A DNA stretch of 64,000 bases, taken from the NCBI GenBank assembly GCA_022820665.1, contig JAJEFB010000031.1, forward strand, positions 186,001 through 250,000. Reading direction: 5' to 3'. The translations under genes were made by a program, and so were the position numbers. This document shows, one piece after another, positions 25,943 to 35,289 of the stretch. Every line of letters begins with the position of its first letter. The first letter of the stretch is position 1. Source of the stretch: Anaerolineae bacterium (lineage in GTDB: Bacteria; Chloroflexota; Anaerolineae; Aggregatilineales; Phototrophicaceae). The notes under the pieces were generated by a model. That model searched no databases and was not told where the DNA came from. It worked only from the letters and a program-made list of their open reading frames with translations.

Positions 25943-26419
25943 ATGGCGCAGAGCAACAGGGTCGATAGCGCGGGGCAAGACAGATATCATGCTGAGCTAG
26001 ATAGACTGCGTCGCGGCCGTTATCGTAAGAGCGTGATCCTGCCATTTGGATTCGCGTCACTCTTGGTCTTGGCGTATATCGGGATCGCGGTAGCGCTTCC
26101 CGCGCCGACTCAAGTGGCGGTGCTTTCGAACGCGGCATTTTCCTTGTTGGTTCTTTGTCCGGCGGCTTTGTGCTTGTTTCCGTTCGCCATAGCAATGCTT
26201 GTCTTGGTTGCTCTGACGCATCGCTGGCAGCGCGGGACGATATCCCCGCTGCGCCGCCTGGAGCGATGGGCGGCGGCTTTGGAAAGCAACGCGGACAGGT
26301 GGTTGGGTAGCATTGACCAGCGCATCTTGAATTGGGCGGTTGCTTTTGCGCCGATTCGACAACTGCTGAGGAGCTTTGATACACTGTCAGATGAAACGGT
26401 TGGTGAGGAAGAGCTATGA
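25943..26419 (+). CDS. small membrane protein of unknown function
   Basis: A 158-residue protein with two strongly hydrophobic segments, near residues 31-55 (ILPFGFASLLVLAYIGIAVAL) and 62-94, flanked by basic and charged stretches. No recognised domain. Its stop overlaps the start of the next gene (ATGA), so the two are translated together. Confidence 0.7.
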   Translation: MAQSNRVDSAGQDRYHAELDRLRRGRYRKSVILPFGFASLLVLAYIGIAVALPAPTQVAVLSNAAFSLLVLCPAALCLFPFAIAMLVLVALTHRWQRGTISPLRRLERWAAALESNADRWLGSIDQRILNWAVAFAPIRQLLRSFDTLSDETVGEEEL

Positions 26420-26682
26420 CAGACCTAAGACGCCCGATGAACGAAGAAGATCGTCTGGAGCGCAAAACGCGCGTTCTCATTCTCGGCATCGGTTTTGGCG
26501 CGATTGTCGGTTTAGTCTCGAGTTATTTGTACACGCGCGCGGCAGAAGAAACCGACAGTTCGGATTCGGCGGCGCCCCGTACTGTATCCACCGGACAACT
26601 GCTCGCTATCCTGCTGGCGATACTAGGCGTGGTGCGTCAAGTTGCCGAGCTTGGGAAACCGAAGAAACCCGGCAAGAAATAG
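26416..26682 (+). CDS. small two-helix membrane protein of unknown function
   Basis: An 88-residue protein with a charged N terminus, hydrophobic segments near residues 20-41 and 60-75, and a lysine-rich C-terminal tail. It overlaps the preceding gene by four bases and is followed, four bases after its stop, by the SRAP gene. Role unknown. Confidence 0.68.
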   Translation: MTDLRRPMNEEDRLERKTRVLILGIGFGAIVGLVSSYLYTRAAEETDSSDSAAPRTVSTGQLLAILLAILGVVRQVAELGKPKKPGKK

Positions 26683-26686
26683 CCCA

Positions 26687-27376
26687 ATGTGCGCACGATA
26701 TACGTTGACGGCGGATGCCGAGTCGATCCAGCTTGCCTTCGACCTGGATGATGTATCCGTTTGGGAGCAACCGCGTTACAATATCGGGCCTTCTCAAATG
26801 GTGCCCGTGATCACAAATCGAAAACGGAAGGAGCTGACGTTATTGAAGTGGGGGCTTCTGCCGCCTTGGGCTCGGGATCCCGCCATCGGCAGCCGCATGA
26901 TTAACGCCCGTTCAGAGACAGCGGCGGAAAAACCCTCGTTCAAGACGGCTTTCAAGAGACGTCGCTGTTTGATCCCGTCCGACGGCTATTATGAGTGGAC
27001 CAAGCGAGCTGGCAAAAAAGTGCCGATGTATATCAAGCGGAGGGACCGGGAGATATTCGCATTCGCCGGGATATGGGAAAACTGGAAAAAGCCGGACGGG
27101 AGTTGGCTTGGCACTTGCGCGATACTGACCACCGAAGCCAATGATTTCATTCGTCCGATACATCATCGAATGACCGTCATGATTGAGCCCGAGGATTATG
27201 CTACCTGGTTGTCCGAGGAAGAACTAAGCCCGGGGCAATGGCTGCCGCTCATGGCTGGCTGCGATAGCGAGCGATTGACCGTCTTCGAGGTCTCTACGCG
27301 GGTGAATCGTCCAATTAACGACAACCCCAGTGTCATTACTCCGGTCGAAACGGTCAACCAGCAGAAGCTGCTATAG
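26687..27376 (+). CDS. yedK: SOS response-associated peptidase (SRAP/YedK family)
   Basis: A 229-residue SRAP protein that forms a protective DNA-protein crosslink at abasic sites in single-stranded DNA. After removal of Met1 the catalytic Cys2 becomes N-terminal (MCARYTLTAD), which fixes the start at 26687 rather than an earlier in-frame ATG. Other conserved residues are Asn73 in INARSET, Glu103 in GYYEW and His160 in HHRMTV. It forms the end of a small plus-strand run with the two membrane-protein genes. Confidence 0.95.
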   Translation: MCARYTLTADAESIQLAFDLDDVSVWEQPRYNIGPSQMVPVITNRKRKELTLLKWGLLPPWARDPAIGSRMINARSETAAEKPSFKTAFKRRRCLIPSDGYYEWTKRAGKKVPMYIKRRDREIFAFAGIWENWKKPDGSWLGTCAILTTEANDFIRPIHHRMTVMIEPEDYATWLSEEELSPGQWLPLMAGCDSERLTVFEVSTRVNRPINDNPSVITPVETVNQQKLL

Positions 27377-27742
27377 GAACGGAAGCAACTCGCCTCAAGC
27401 GTCCGGTAAGACTTGTCCATTACGGTGGTATTTGCAGTTGCTTTAGCGCCCCCCATCCCTCCGCTAAACGGCTGAGGACATGGCAGATATCATCGGACGG
27501 GACGTCGCTGCAAAGCCTTTACTTTTTGGGGCTTTTTTCGGGCGACCTAATAGGTCGCCCCTACTTTCCTCGTCTTTATGTTGTAGTTTGGGTCCTCAAA
27601 TGGTGTCATTTTTTTGCTGTGGTACGGGTATGCGCGTCCGTTTTGTTCACCAAAAGTTGAGTACCGGACAGACCTTGTAGTCTTTGACTTGGCGGAACAG
27701 CCGCGGGGCTGAAGCCGCTGCGGCCGCTCAGATAGAACGATT
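27377..27742. other. intergenic region with a palindromic repeat
   Basis: No gene is supported between the convergent SRAP and ftsK genes. It contains one copy of repeat family A at 27540-27564, preceded by a T-rich stretch. The rest is featureless by eye. Confidence 0.5.
27540..27564. repeat. palindromic repeat family A, copy 1
   Basis: Perfect 9-bp arms GGGCGACCT / AGGTCGCCC around the loop AAT, followed by CTAC. Related copies lie at 34976-35000, 49415-49440 (degenerate) and 55889-55913. Confidence 0.72.
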
Positions 27743-30271
27743 TCAGGTGTCTTGCTGTTTCTTGAGATGGCGCTCCAGGACAAACCTGAAAGGGTCAGGC
27801 ACCGGGGGGATGATCACCTCGCGGGCGCGTCCGCCGGCAACAACATCGCCGACGACGTCCAGTTCTTCCAGCAGGTCCATGATACGAGCCGCGCGCGGAT
27901 AACCCAATCCCAAGCGCCGCTGGATGAGAGACGCGGAGGCCTCTTGCGCCTCTACCACCAGTTTGATGACTTCTTCCAGCATGGGATCGGTATCGGTCAA
28001 GAATTGACGCCGCTTCAAGGTACGCTCCCAGGGGCTCCTCTTCGCGGTTGCGCCACTGTCCGTTTCAAAACGCGCGGCTTGCCACCCCTGCCAATGTTGC
28101 ACGACCGCGCGTACATCGTCTTCCGAAACAAAGCAACCTTGGACGCGCTGCGGTCCGGCCGCGTCGGATGAAAGAAACAGCATGTCTCCCTTGCCCAGCA
28201 AATGCTCGGCGCCGGTTCTGTCCAGGATAACGCGTGAATCCGCGCCTGACGCGACAGAAAAGGCAATACGCGATGGGAAGTTGGCTTTGATGAGACCGGT
28301 GATGACGTCTACGCTTGGACGTTGTGTCGCCACGACCATGTGCATGCCCACTGCGCGCGCCATCTGCGCGAGCCGTGTGATGCAGGCCTCCGTTTCGACC
28401 GGGTCGCGCATCATCAGATCGCCAATTTCGTCGATCATGATCACCAGGTACGGCAGCTTGCTGTCGGGATTAGCGCTTGCTGCCTGGCGATCGTTGAAGA
28501 TGTCAATGTTGCGCGCTGAGTGCTTTTCCAGCAGTTTGTATCTGCGATCCATTTCCCGGGCGCACCAGCGCAAGACGCCAATGATCCGCTCGTTGTCCGT
28601 TTCTACTGGTCCCAACAAGTGGGGAATCCCGTTGAATCGCGCCAACTCGACCATCTTTGGATCCAGCATGACCATTTGCAGCCGATCGGGCGCGTTTTGC
28701 ATTAACAATGAAGTGGCAATAGCTGCCATGCACACGGATTTCCCGGAACCGGTTGTCCCGGCGATCAGAAGATGTGGCATTGATGTAAGGTCAATTGGCA
28801 GAGGCTCGCCCATAACATCGCGGCCCAATGGAATCATCAGGGCAGAAGCCGCATGAGGGCGCGCCTTTCGATAGCTATCGCTTTCCATTACGTTGCGCAG
28901 CGCTACGAAGCTCGGTTGCTTGTTTGGTACTTCGATCCCCATGTAATTGGTGCCTGGAACCGGCGTTTCCATACGGAGTCGCTTGGCCGCGAGAGCCAGA
29001 GACAAATCACGCGAATATGAGGCAATCTTGCTTAATCGAATTCGTTCGCTGCCGTCCGCCTTGTGGGGCTGCAGCGCGTAGCGGGTGACTGTTGGTCCCA
29101 CTTGAACATCTACGACATGGATCTCAATGTCAAATTCCAGGAGCGTGTTTTCGATAAGCGAGACATTTTTGTCAATTTCCGCCTCTTCGGGCAGTAGCAG
29201 TTCGATTGCAGAAAGCAATTCAAGCGCGGGCAGCGCGCTCTCATCGTAATCACTGGCGGCCAGGTTCCCAATCTCAACTTGCTTACCGTCTTCAGCAGCT
29301 TGAAGTTCTCCTTCAGCGACATCATCTACCGCCGCAGATTCCGACGCGACGGCTTCCCCGACCAGTTCGCCCGATATGTCAACCGTATCGTCAACTGCGG
29401 AATCTGTTTCAGTTGTCTCAGCTGTCGCCGCGGAGGTATCCTGAACCGGCATCAGTCCAGGCTTCTCAGGGGCGGCTTGCCTCTCTCTCAACTCTTCAGG
29501 GATGTTATCTGGATCCGGGCGTATCCGCATGATCCGGGTTCGATAACCCGGTGTTGTGGCCAAACGTCGATATAAACTGATAGCGTTTTGGTCAAGCGCC
29601 TGCCCGGCATCCTGGCCGTAGTCGGTTAACTGCTGGCTCAGATTTCCCAGAAAAGCAACAATATGTCGCCGTCTCAAGCCGATGAAGACCACAACAGATA
29701 TGACAATCATAAGCGCAAAAAACGCGAGAGCCGGCTGCCTGCCCATGACCCAATAAAAGGGATAGCTGATACCCCAGCCTATGAGTCCGCCACCTTGCCC
29801 GGCCCGGGCGAGCGCGCGCAATTCCGCGTCGCTATTGCTTAGATGAAGCATCGCCAAAACTGAAAGGAATACGATTTCCAGCGCCAGCATGCGCACCGAA
29901 CTGAAGCCGACGCGAATACCCGCTTTTGGCAACCACAATAGGATTCCGAACGCAAACAGGGTACCCGCGACGAAAATGCTGCCATTGCCAAACAACTTGT
30001 GCAAAATGTCAGCCCAGGCAACCGCCACCAGCGCTTCGGACGGGAAATAAAGCGAGATGAAAGAAAGAACGCCAAAGACAAAGAGCACAAAACCAACAAC
30101 TTCGTCGATCCATGGAGGCAAGCTATCTTTGAGGTCTTCCCAAAAGTCGTACTCTAATTGCTCGTCTTCCAAGGGCTTTATGACAGATTCCCTTTGAACT
30201 GGCATGAGATGGTCAACCGCCTCTGATACCTGTTCAGTGGCTTGCGGATCAACCGGTTGTTCTTGCGCCAT
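27743..30271 (-). CDS. ftsK: DNA translocase FtsK/SpoIIIE
   Basis: An 842-residue septal DNA pump. Four membrane helices occupy about residues 58-78, 95-115, 127-146 and 180-200. A Ser/Thr/Asp/Glu-rich linker (270-340) follows, then the motor domain with Walker A AGTTGSGKS (Lys511), Walker B LPYLVIMIDEIGDLMM and VVATQRPSVDVITGLIKANFPSRIAF. The C-terminal winged-helix gamma domain (about 765-830) recognises oriented DNA motifs. It is shorter than the Escherichia protein because the linker is short. It moves chromosome ends out of the closing septum. Confidence 0.95.
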   Translation of the reverse strand: MAQEQPVDPQATEQVSEAVDHLMPVQRESVIKPLEDEQLEYDFWEDLKDSLPPWIDEVVGFVLFVFGVLSFISLYFPSEALVAVAWADILHKLFGNGSIFVAGTLFAFGILLWLPKAGIRVGFSSVRMLALEIVFLSVLAMLHLSNSDAELRALARAGQGGGLIGWGISYPFYWVMGRQPALAFFALMIVISVVVFIGLRRRHIVAFLGNLSQQLTDYGQDAGQALDQNAISLYRRLATTPGYRTRIMRIRPDPDNIPEELRERQAAPEKPGLMPVQDTSAATAETTETDSAVDDTVDISGELVGEAVASESAAVDDVAEGELQAAEDGKQVEIGNLAASDYDESALPALELLSAIELLLPEEAEIDKNVSLIENTLLEFDIEIHVVDVQVGPTVTRYALQPHKADGSERIRLSKIASYSRDLSLALAAKRLRMETPVPGTNYMGIEVPNKQPSFVALRNVMESDSYRKARPHAASALMIPLGRDVMGEPLPIDLTSMPHLLIAGTTGSGKSVCMAAIATSLLMQNAPDRLQMVMLDPKMVELARFNGIPHLLGPVETDNERIIGVLRWCAREMDRRYKLLEKHSARNIDIFNDRQAASANPDSKLPYLVIMIDEIGDLMMRDPVETEACITRLAQMARAVGMHMVVATQRPSVDVITGLIKANFPSRIAFSVASGADSRVILDRTGAEHLLGKGDMLFLSSDAAGPQRVQGCFVSEDDVRAVVQHWQGWQAARFETDSGATAKRSPWERTLKRRQFLTDTDPMLEEVIKLVVEAQEASASLIQRRLGLGYPRAARIMDLLEELDVVGDVVAGGRAREVIIPPVPDPFRFVLERHLKKQQDT

Positions 30272-30432
30272 CTTTGCTGAGAATCCCTAATGTCTGTACC
30301 TTCACAAGCCTATCATGATTGAGGAATCTCGTATAGAAATTTGAGGGCGAAAATGAACAATCAGGCAAGGGCGCTAGCAGTCGTCAGTAGAACACGCTTG
30401 CTCCAGCGATGCCAGATCATGGAAAGGCAATC

Positions 30433-32352
30433 TCAGCCCTTGGCTTGTTTTTCTCGCTGCGACAGGAGGTCGGACACAGCCAGGATGGCGACGCGCTGTT
30501 TACGATAAAGGTCTGCTTCGCTCATGCTTAGACGGCGAGCAACGTCACGAACTTTTTTTCTTTCGAGGAATCTCAACTGCAAGATGTTGTACAAGGTCCA
30601 TTCCGGGCTAGCCAACTTGCGTTCGCCTTCGGGCTTGAGCGAAGCGATACAGTCTTGGAGTGTATTGCGCAAGGCGTTGACGGCTGTGTCCTGGTCCGCG
30701 CTCATTCTTGCCTGCACGATACGAAGGTTGATCAAGTTGCTCTGGGTGATGCCCGCGCCTCCCCAATAGTGTCGCAAAGCCGCCCGCACTTGCTCAAATA
30801 GCTCCTGTTGGTCTGGCAAGGTCTCTACCGCAGCAAACTGAGCCTGTGATTGTCGATACTCGACTTGTACGGCGCGCGACCTGGTCATCTGAAATTGCGG
30901 GAGCAAGCCTTCCAACAGCGTGTACATCTCTGATTGCAATCGCATGTCTTCGAGACTCTTTTCCAGGCGATCCAGATAGGCGTAGAGAATACTCTTTGGA
31001 TCATCTAGCTCCGCATATAGAGAATTGTTGCCCTTCAGCAATCCCAAAGCGCCAACGACTCGCCTTGGCGAATTGTCGTCGGAAATACGGCTGCTGTACA
31101 AAGGAATCAAGACATAATCGTTCCACTCGACCAAGGCTTTGCCGGCGCTTTGGGAATCCGCGTTTGCGAGCGTTTGGGGCAAGTTACGATCGGCCCGCAA
31201 ATCGTCTTCCGAGAAGTCTGGTTCGCCGACTTGGTTCAGAAACTCCGGGGAGCCATTCACGAAGTGCAGCACACATGCTTCGTCGATGCGCATATAGTCG
31301 CATATCGCCTCGGTGGTTGCGGCGATCAATTGTGACAGGTCGCTGCGGGTAAGGACCCTCTCACTGAGAGATTGCAACATAGTAATCTGCGCGTCGTTTT
31401 CGTCGCGATAGATGAAGAGCAATTCAAAATAGGGCAGCGCCATTGATACAAACCACTGCCAAAGCAAGACTGCGGCGACGACCGCGGGCGGGGTAAAAGC
31501 CTCGCCTGGCAAGCCCAGAATGCGCGTTGCTTGCGCGGTGAAGTTGACGACAGCCAGGGCGATCAAGCCAGTTGCGGGTCCCCGGAGCAAGAAGTCCAGC
31601 AGTTGCTTTTTGACCAGTCTATCCGGAATATCTGAGCCAAAAAAGTAAAGGGGGTAGGACAGGAAAAACAGCATCAAAATAATGATGATGTTCGCAGTGT
31701 TGATAACCAAGAGACCAAAGACGCTGAATTCGTCACCTGGACTGAGCAGTACGGAATAAGGGAAGATGCCCAAAGCGGGCGTCAGGATAGCTATTTGCAG
31801 GAATGCCATGCGTCGCTGCGTGCCTTGAGTCAGGCAGCGCTTGCGGGCGCGCTGTACATTATAGAATGCGAATCCGTTGGCGGCAACGAAGTAGAGGAAA
31901 TAGACGGGGAATAGAGAACCAGCCTGGATACTCAGAAGTCCCTGCGCGTCGACAAACATAAACAAAGAATCGGCAAATGCCGCAGACAGCAAAAAGCCGG
32001 CGCCGATCAAATACAGGATGCGAATCGCGCGACGGCGGCGTCCGCGCGACGGCAGTCCTGTGGTTGCGAGCAGAGCGTCCGACAAGTGGTACATTGCCGC
32101 CGGCATAAAGGCGATGCCTATCCACTGCAAGCGTGAAGCGATCTCGTGGGCGGCGTAGTCTGGTTCGAGCGAGATAAAAGCATCCGCGACATAAGCGATT
32201 GTTACGCAGGCGAGCACAACCGCCGACGATTTGGCGACGCGATTTTTTAGATTTCTTGTGAGATTAAAGAGCAATAGGGAAACTGCTATGATCGCATTGC
32301 TCGCGGTCAAAGTCTCATTGACAATTAGCAGAATCGCAGTTGCCAGATCCAA
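30433..32352 (-). CDS. membrane-embedded transcriptional regulator: 7TM sensor, GAF-like domain, C-terminal HTH
   Basis: A 639-residue protein. About eight hydrophobic segments fill residues 5-330, the first seven resembling the 7TM sensor of some histidine kinases. A GAF-like region follows (about 335-500: LSQLIAATTEAICDYMRIDEACVLHFV, YVLIPLYSS). No kinase H, N or G boxes are present. The protein ends with a helix-turn-helix-like segment (about 600-628, RKKVRDVARRLSMSEADLYRKQRVAI). It thus looks like a one-component regulator anchored in the membrane. The ligand and target genes are unknown. It stands alone between ftsK and a GNAT gene. Confidence 0.68.
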   Translation of the reverse strand: MDLATAILLIVNETLTASNAIIAVSLLLFNLTRNLKNRVAKSSAVVLACVTIAYVADAFISLEPDYAAHEIASRLQWIGIAFMPAAMYHLSDALLATTGLPSRGRRRRAIRILYLIGAGFLLSAAFADSLFMFVDAQGLLSIQAGSLFPVYFLYFVAANGFAFYNVQRARKRCLTQGTQRRMAFLQIAILTPALGIFPYSVLLSPGDEFSVFGLLVINTANIIIILMLFFLSYPLYFFGSDIPDRLVKKQLLDFLLRGPATGLIALAVVNFTAQATRILGLPGEAFTPPAVVAAVLLWQWFVSMALPYFELLFIYRDENDAQITMLQSLSERVLTRSDLSQLIAATTEAICDYMRIDEACVLHFVNGSPEFLNQVGEPDFSEDDLRADRNLPQTLANADSQSAGKALVEWNDYVLIPLYSSRISDDNSPRRVVGALGLLKGNNSLYAELDDPKSILYAYLDRLEKSLEDMRLQSEMYTLLEGLLPQFQMTRSRAVQVEYRQSQAQFAAVETLPDQQELFEQVRAALRHYWGGAGITQSNLINLRIVQARMSADQDTAVNALRNTLQDCIASLKPEGERKLASPEWTLYNILQLRFLERKKVRDVARRLSMSEADLYRKQRVAILAVSDLLSQREKQAKG

Positions 32353-32427
32353 TGCAAGCCTTTGAAGATTGGGTCCGCAGAATTGGCTCTATTACAAGTG
32401 TAGCAAATTATGACGAATACACTGTTT

Positions 32428-32991
32428 CTAAACGGAAACGCTGAAGAAGACCGCGATCTCTCTACTGGGCAAATGTCTGTCGTTAAAGCCACAAAAGACA
32501 AATCCTTGGTCTTGCGCGAATTGAATGCAGGGATAATTGGTCGTTGCGATCTCGAACATGATCTGCCGCAGTTCGTTTTCACGCGCCCAAACCCGCGCCG
32601 CATTTACCAAGCGCGAACCCAAGCTCTGACGCCGATAGGGACGGTCGACAACGATGTCCTGCAAGTAGGCGATTTCACTGGTTTCGTCAACGCGCATGGA
32701 TATGAAAGCGAGTATCTGGTGGGAATTCCTATCTTGCACGACGACAAAGCAATGACGACGCCTGATAGCCATTTCCAAATGCCTGGGGTCGGTCTCGTGC
32801 GTAGCATGAAGCGGGCGCGGCAGACGCTGACGACGATAACTGATTTGGATCTGGTCCGTCAACTCCCGCACAGTCATTTGCCAGACGTGCTCGGTCCGGT
32901 AGTCGCTTTGCAGTTCCAGGCAAAACGGAATGTCGGTTTCTACGCCATCACGAATAACGATTCGAGACTGGTCGATTGCAGGTTGCATCAT
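32428..32991 (-). CDS. GNAT family N-acetyltransferase
   Basis: A 187-residue acetyl-CoA-dependent acetyltransferase. The strand AYLQDIVVDRPYRRQSLGSRLVNAA (about 107-131) carries the Q/RxxGxG/A-type pyrophosphate loop as RRQSLGS, and YPCIQFAQDQGFVFCGFNDR is the usual C-terminal motif. The substrate is unknown. It lies 75 bases upstream of the membrane regulator gene on the same strand and could be co-expressed with it. Confidence 0.82.
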   Translation of the reverse strand: MMQPAIDQSRIVIRDGVETDIPFCLELQSDYRTEHVWQMTVRELTDQIQISYRRQRLPRPLHATHETDPRHLEMAIRRRHCFVVVQDRNSHQILAFISMRVDETSEIAYLQDIVVDRPYRRQSLGSRLVNAARVWARENELRQIMFEIATTNYPCIQFAQDQGFVFCGFNDRHLPSREIAVFFSVSV

Positions 32992-33106
32992 AACCCCGCG
33001 TCTCCAGATTCTATCAACACTATCTTACAAAACAATGACCCCGAGCGCACAAGGCAAATGGGGTCATTATACAAGACGTATTGAGAATGAGAGGCGGGAT
33101 CAGCGA

Positions 33107-34408
33107 TTAAACTTCGTACAAGTAGTCCTTCAGAATCACATGCGCTGAGGACTGACGCAGTCGGTTGAGGGCTTGGGCCTCCAACTGGCGAACGCGTTCC
33201 CGCGTGACGCCTATCGTCTGACCGACTTCCTCCAGCGTGTAAACGCGGCCGTCGGCAAGGCCGTAACGCAGACGCAGAATCTGCGCTTCGCGCGGAGGCA
33301 ATTTGTCGAGCGCTTGCTGCAGCTGGACGTGCAGCAAGTGCGTCGCTACTTCGTCGGAGGGCGCCGGGCTATTAATGTCTTCCACGAAATCGCCAAAGGT
33401 CGAGTCGCCTTCGTCATCGATAGGCGTTTCCAAGCTGACTGGACGCCGAGAAATCTCCAGCAAGTTTTCAACTTTGTCCGGCGTGGTCTCCATGCCTTGC
33501 GCCAGCTCATCAATCTTGGGCTCGCGTCCCAGTTCTTGCAGCAACTGCAACTGAACTCGGCGCATGCGATTCAGTTGATCGCCCATGTGAACCGGTACGC
33601 GAATGGTGCGCCCTTGATCGGCGACGGCGCGGCTGACCGCTTGGCGGATCCACCAGGTGGCATAGGTGCTGAACTTGTGGCCACGCTGGTACTCGAATTT
33701 GTTGGTAGCCCGGATCAAACCAATGTTGCCTTCCTGGATCAGATCAAGGAAGGGCACGCCGCGTCCGATATACTTCTTGGCTACACTGATCACCAGGCGC
33801 GCGTTGGCGCGAATCAAATGCTCCTGCGCTTTTTCCCCGTCGAATACGATGCCGCGCAACTCTTGCTCTTCGCTCCAGGTCAGTTCATCAGCGCGCATCG
33901 CAGCGGCATCTTCCAGGCGAGCGCTCGCGAATTCCGCCGCCTCCATGCGCTTGGCGAGCAGCACTTCTTCTTCGGCGGTCAAAAGCGGAACACGGCCCGC
34001 TTCCTTGAGATACAAGCCAACGACATCGTCGGTATCGAGGGCTGCCTGGTAGCCGGCGTCGCTCGTCAGATCCTTTTTCAGGACCATGAGCAAAGCATCA
34101 CGCTCGACTTCGTCCTCGTCGTCCGTTTCAGCAATCAGCGAATCGCTGTGCGGCTTCTGTTCTTTGCTGTCTTCGCTCTCTTCATCCGCGGCTTTGGCGG
34201 TTGCCGGAACGACTTCAATTCCCGCTTCCAGCAGGCTGTCCATAAGATCATCAAGAAGCGCGACATCGCCTTCAACATCGGGCAGCAACTCCAAAATGTC
34301 GCTATACGTGACAAAACCTTGCTTTTTCGCCTTGCCGACAAGCTGTTTCTGAATCTCTTCTCGCTGACTGATATTTGTAACATTGTCCAGAACTGCAACC
34401 ACGGACAA
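33107..34408 (-). CDS. rpoD: primary RNA polymerase sigma factor RpoD
   Basis: A 433-residue group 1 sigma-70. A shortened region 1.1-like N domain (about 1-85, [19 protein letters not shown]) is followed by an acidic segment, region 1.2 ([29 protein letters not shown]), region 2 ([59 protein letters not shown]), region 3 and the region 4.2 helix-turn-helix ([21 protein letters not shown]). It lacks the long non-conserved insert of Escherichia RpoD. It directs housekeeping transcription. A strong promoter with upstream tandem repeats lies about 320 bases before the start. Confidence 0.96.
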   Translation of the reverse strand: MSVVAVLDNVTNISQREEIQKQLVGKAKKQGFVTYSDILELLPDVEGDVALLDDLMDSLLEAGIEVVPATAKAADEESEDSKEQKPHSDSLIAETDDEDEVERDALLMVLKKDLTSDAGYQAALDTDDVVGLYLKEAGRVPLLTAEEEVLLAKRMEAAEFASARLEDAAAMRADELTWSEEQELRGIVFDGEKAQEHLIRANARLVISVAKKYIGRGVPFLDLIQEGNIGLIRATNKFEYQRGHKFSTYATWWIRQAVSRAVADQGRTIRVPVHMGDQLNRMRRVQLQLLQELGREPKIDELAQGMETTPDKVENLLEISRRPVSLETPIDDEGDSTFGDFVEDINSPAPSDEVATHLLHVQLQQALDKLPPREAQILRLRYGLADGRVYTLEEVGQTIGVTRERVRQLEAQALNRLRQSSAHVILKDYLYEV

Positions 34409-34725
34409 GCCTTTCTGCTAACCGCGCTAAATTAGCGCCGTACCAACAATAACCGATATAAAAACAATTCTCTTTAATCCTGCAAATTGCGTGGCGCGCG
34501 CGCCCAGGCGACTGGCGCGCAACTCCTATTTTACTGTGAATCATTCGCCGGGACGAAGATTAGTCAATCAAAGATCTCAGTGGTTTCTATATAGTCCTCA
34601 ACTGCTGGCACAGCAATTATACAGTCGCATTGATTCTTTTGCTCAAGTCTATCAATGACTGTATCATGAGAGGCCTTCACTATCCGTTTGAGTTCTCGCT
34701 AACGTTTTCGACACTCCAATAGAAC

Positions 34726-34754
34726 AATTTAACGCCAATTTGATTACTTGTCAA
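34726..34754 (-). promoter_or_regulatory. sigma-70 promoter of rpoD
   Basis: On the minus strand TTGACA (34754-34749) and TAAATT (34731-34726) are 17 bases apart. This gives a leader of about 310 bases before rpoD. Confidence 0.7.
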
Positions 34755-34760
34755 GTTTTT

Positions 34761-34780
34761 CGCGACAATTCGCGACAATT
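34761..34780. repeat. tandem 10-bp repeat just upstream of the rpoD promoter
   Basis: CGCGACAATT occurs twice in tandem, starting six bases upstream of the -35 box. One-turn spacing puts both copies on the same DNA face, as expected for an activator or UP-like site. Confidence 0.45.
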
Positions 34781-34926
34781 CGTCGTTTGAACCTTTATTG
34801 AGTAAGTTGGCATGCATGGATCAGTAGTCATTTTGCGCGCTCATTCAGGTTGCATACAGTGACTCATATTCATACTACGCCGGGGCAGTAGTAAGTGCAA
34901 GTAAGTCATGCTAAAAAGCGAGGCTT

Positions 34927-35000
34927 GTAGGGGCGACCAATCTGGGCGTCCGCTACCGCTAGGGCTTGTGCTTTCGGGCGACATGGTATGTCGCCCCTAC
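34927..35000. repeat. palindromic repeat family A, copy 2 (compound)
   Basis: The outer ends GTAGGGGCGACC (34927-34938) and its near inverse at 34989-35000 face each other. The right end is itself a hairpin with 9-bp arms GGGCGACAT / ATGTCGCCC and loop GGT (34976-34996). Compared with copies 1 and 4, the base changes in the arms are compensatory. Confidence 0.68.
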
Positions 35001-35075
35001 AGATCGTTGCTTTAGCAAAATTTGCATTACTTACTTGGTTCTACTGTGTATCCTTTTCGGTTGAAAAAGAAAAAC

Positions 35076-35158
35076 TTAACCACCGAGAACACCGAGGGCA
35101 CCGAGAATCGCGCGCAAACAAGCGTTTTCTTTGTGTCCTTCGTGTCTTTGTGGTGAAA
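35076..35158. repeat. inverted-repeat element of the ACCACCGAGAACACCGAG type
   Basis: TTAACCACCGAGAACACCGAG at the left is mirrored imperfectly by CTTCGTGTCTTTGTGGTGAA at the right, forming a long hairpin-like element of about 83 bases. One strand can be read as the artefactual peptide NHREHRGHRES, a known mark of this common intergenic repeat type. A fragment of the same type lies at 11874-11900. Confidence 0.65.
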
Positions 35159-35289
35159 CTGGATTTGGCTCATTTGAATTTCAACCTTAATGGATACAGT
35201 ACCTGCGCAGGTGAATAACACTAGCGCAGAGAGTTGTGTTAAACTGGGATCAACGCCGATTTGGCTTTGATGAAATTTACAGGTGAATT

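Larger units (their letters stand above)
34409..35289. other. long intergenic region between rpoD and a membrane protein gene
   Basis: An 881-base spacer without a supported gene. It carries the rpoD promoter (34726-34754), a tandem 10-base repeat (34761-34780), a compound copy of repeat family A (34927-35000) and an inverted-repeat element of the HREHRG-coding type (35076-35158). No tRNA-like cloverleaf was seen. Confidence 0.55.

Noticed and set aside
33173..34435. 420-codon open frame on the plus strand
   Set aside because: Antisense to rpoD across its full length; a long frame arises from the codon bias of rpoD.
34800..34900. Possible small RNA in the rpoD spacer
   Set aside because: No compact fold with a promoter and terminator could be supported by eye.
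34988..35218. 76-codon frame containing NHREHRGHRES
   Set aside because: This peptide is a known artefact of a common intergenic inverted repeat, which is what lies here.
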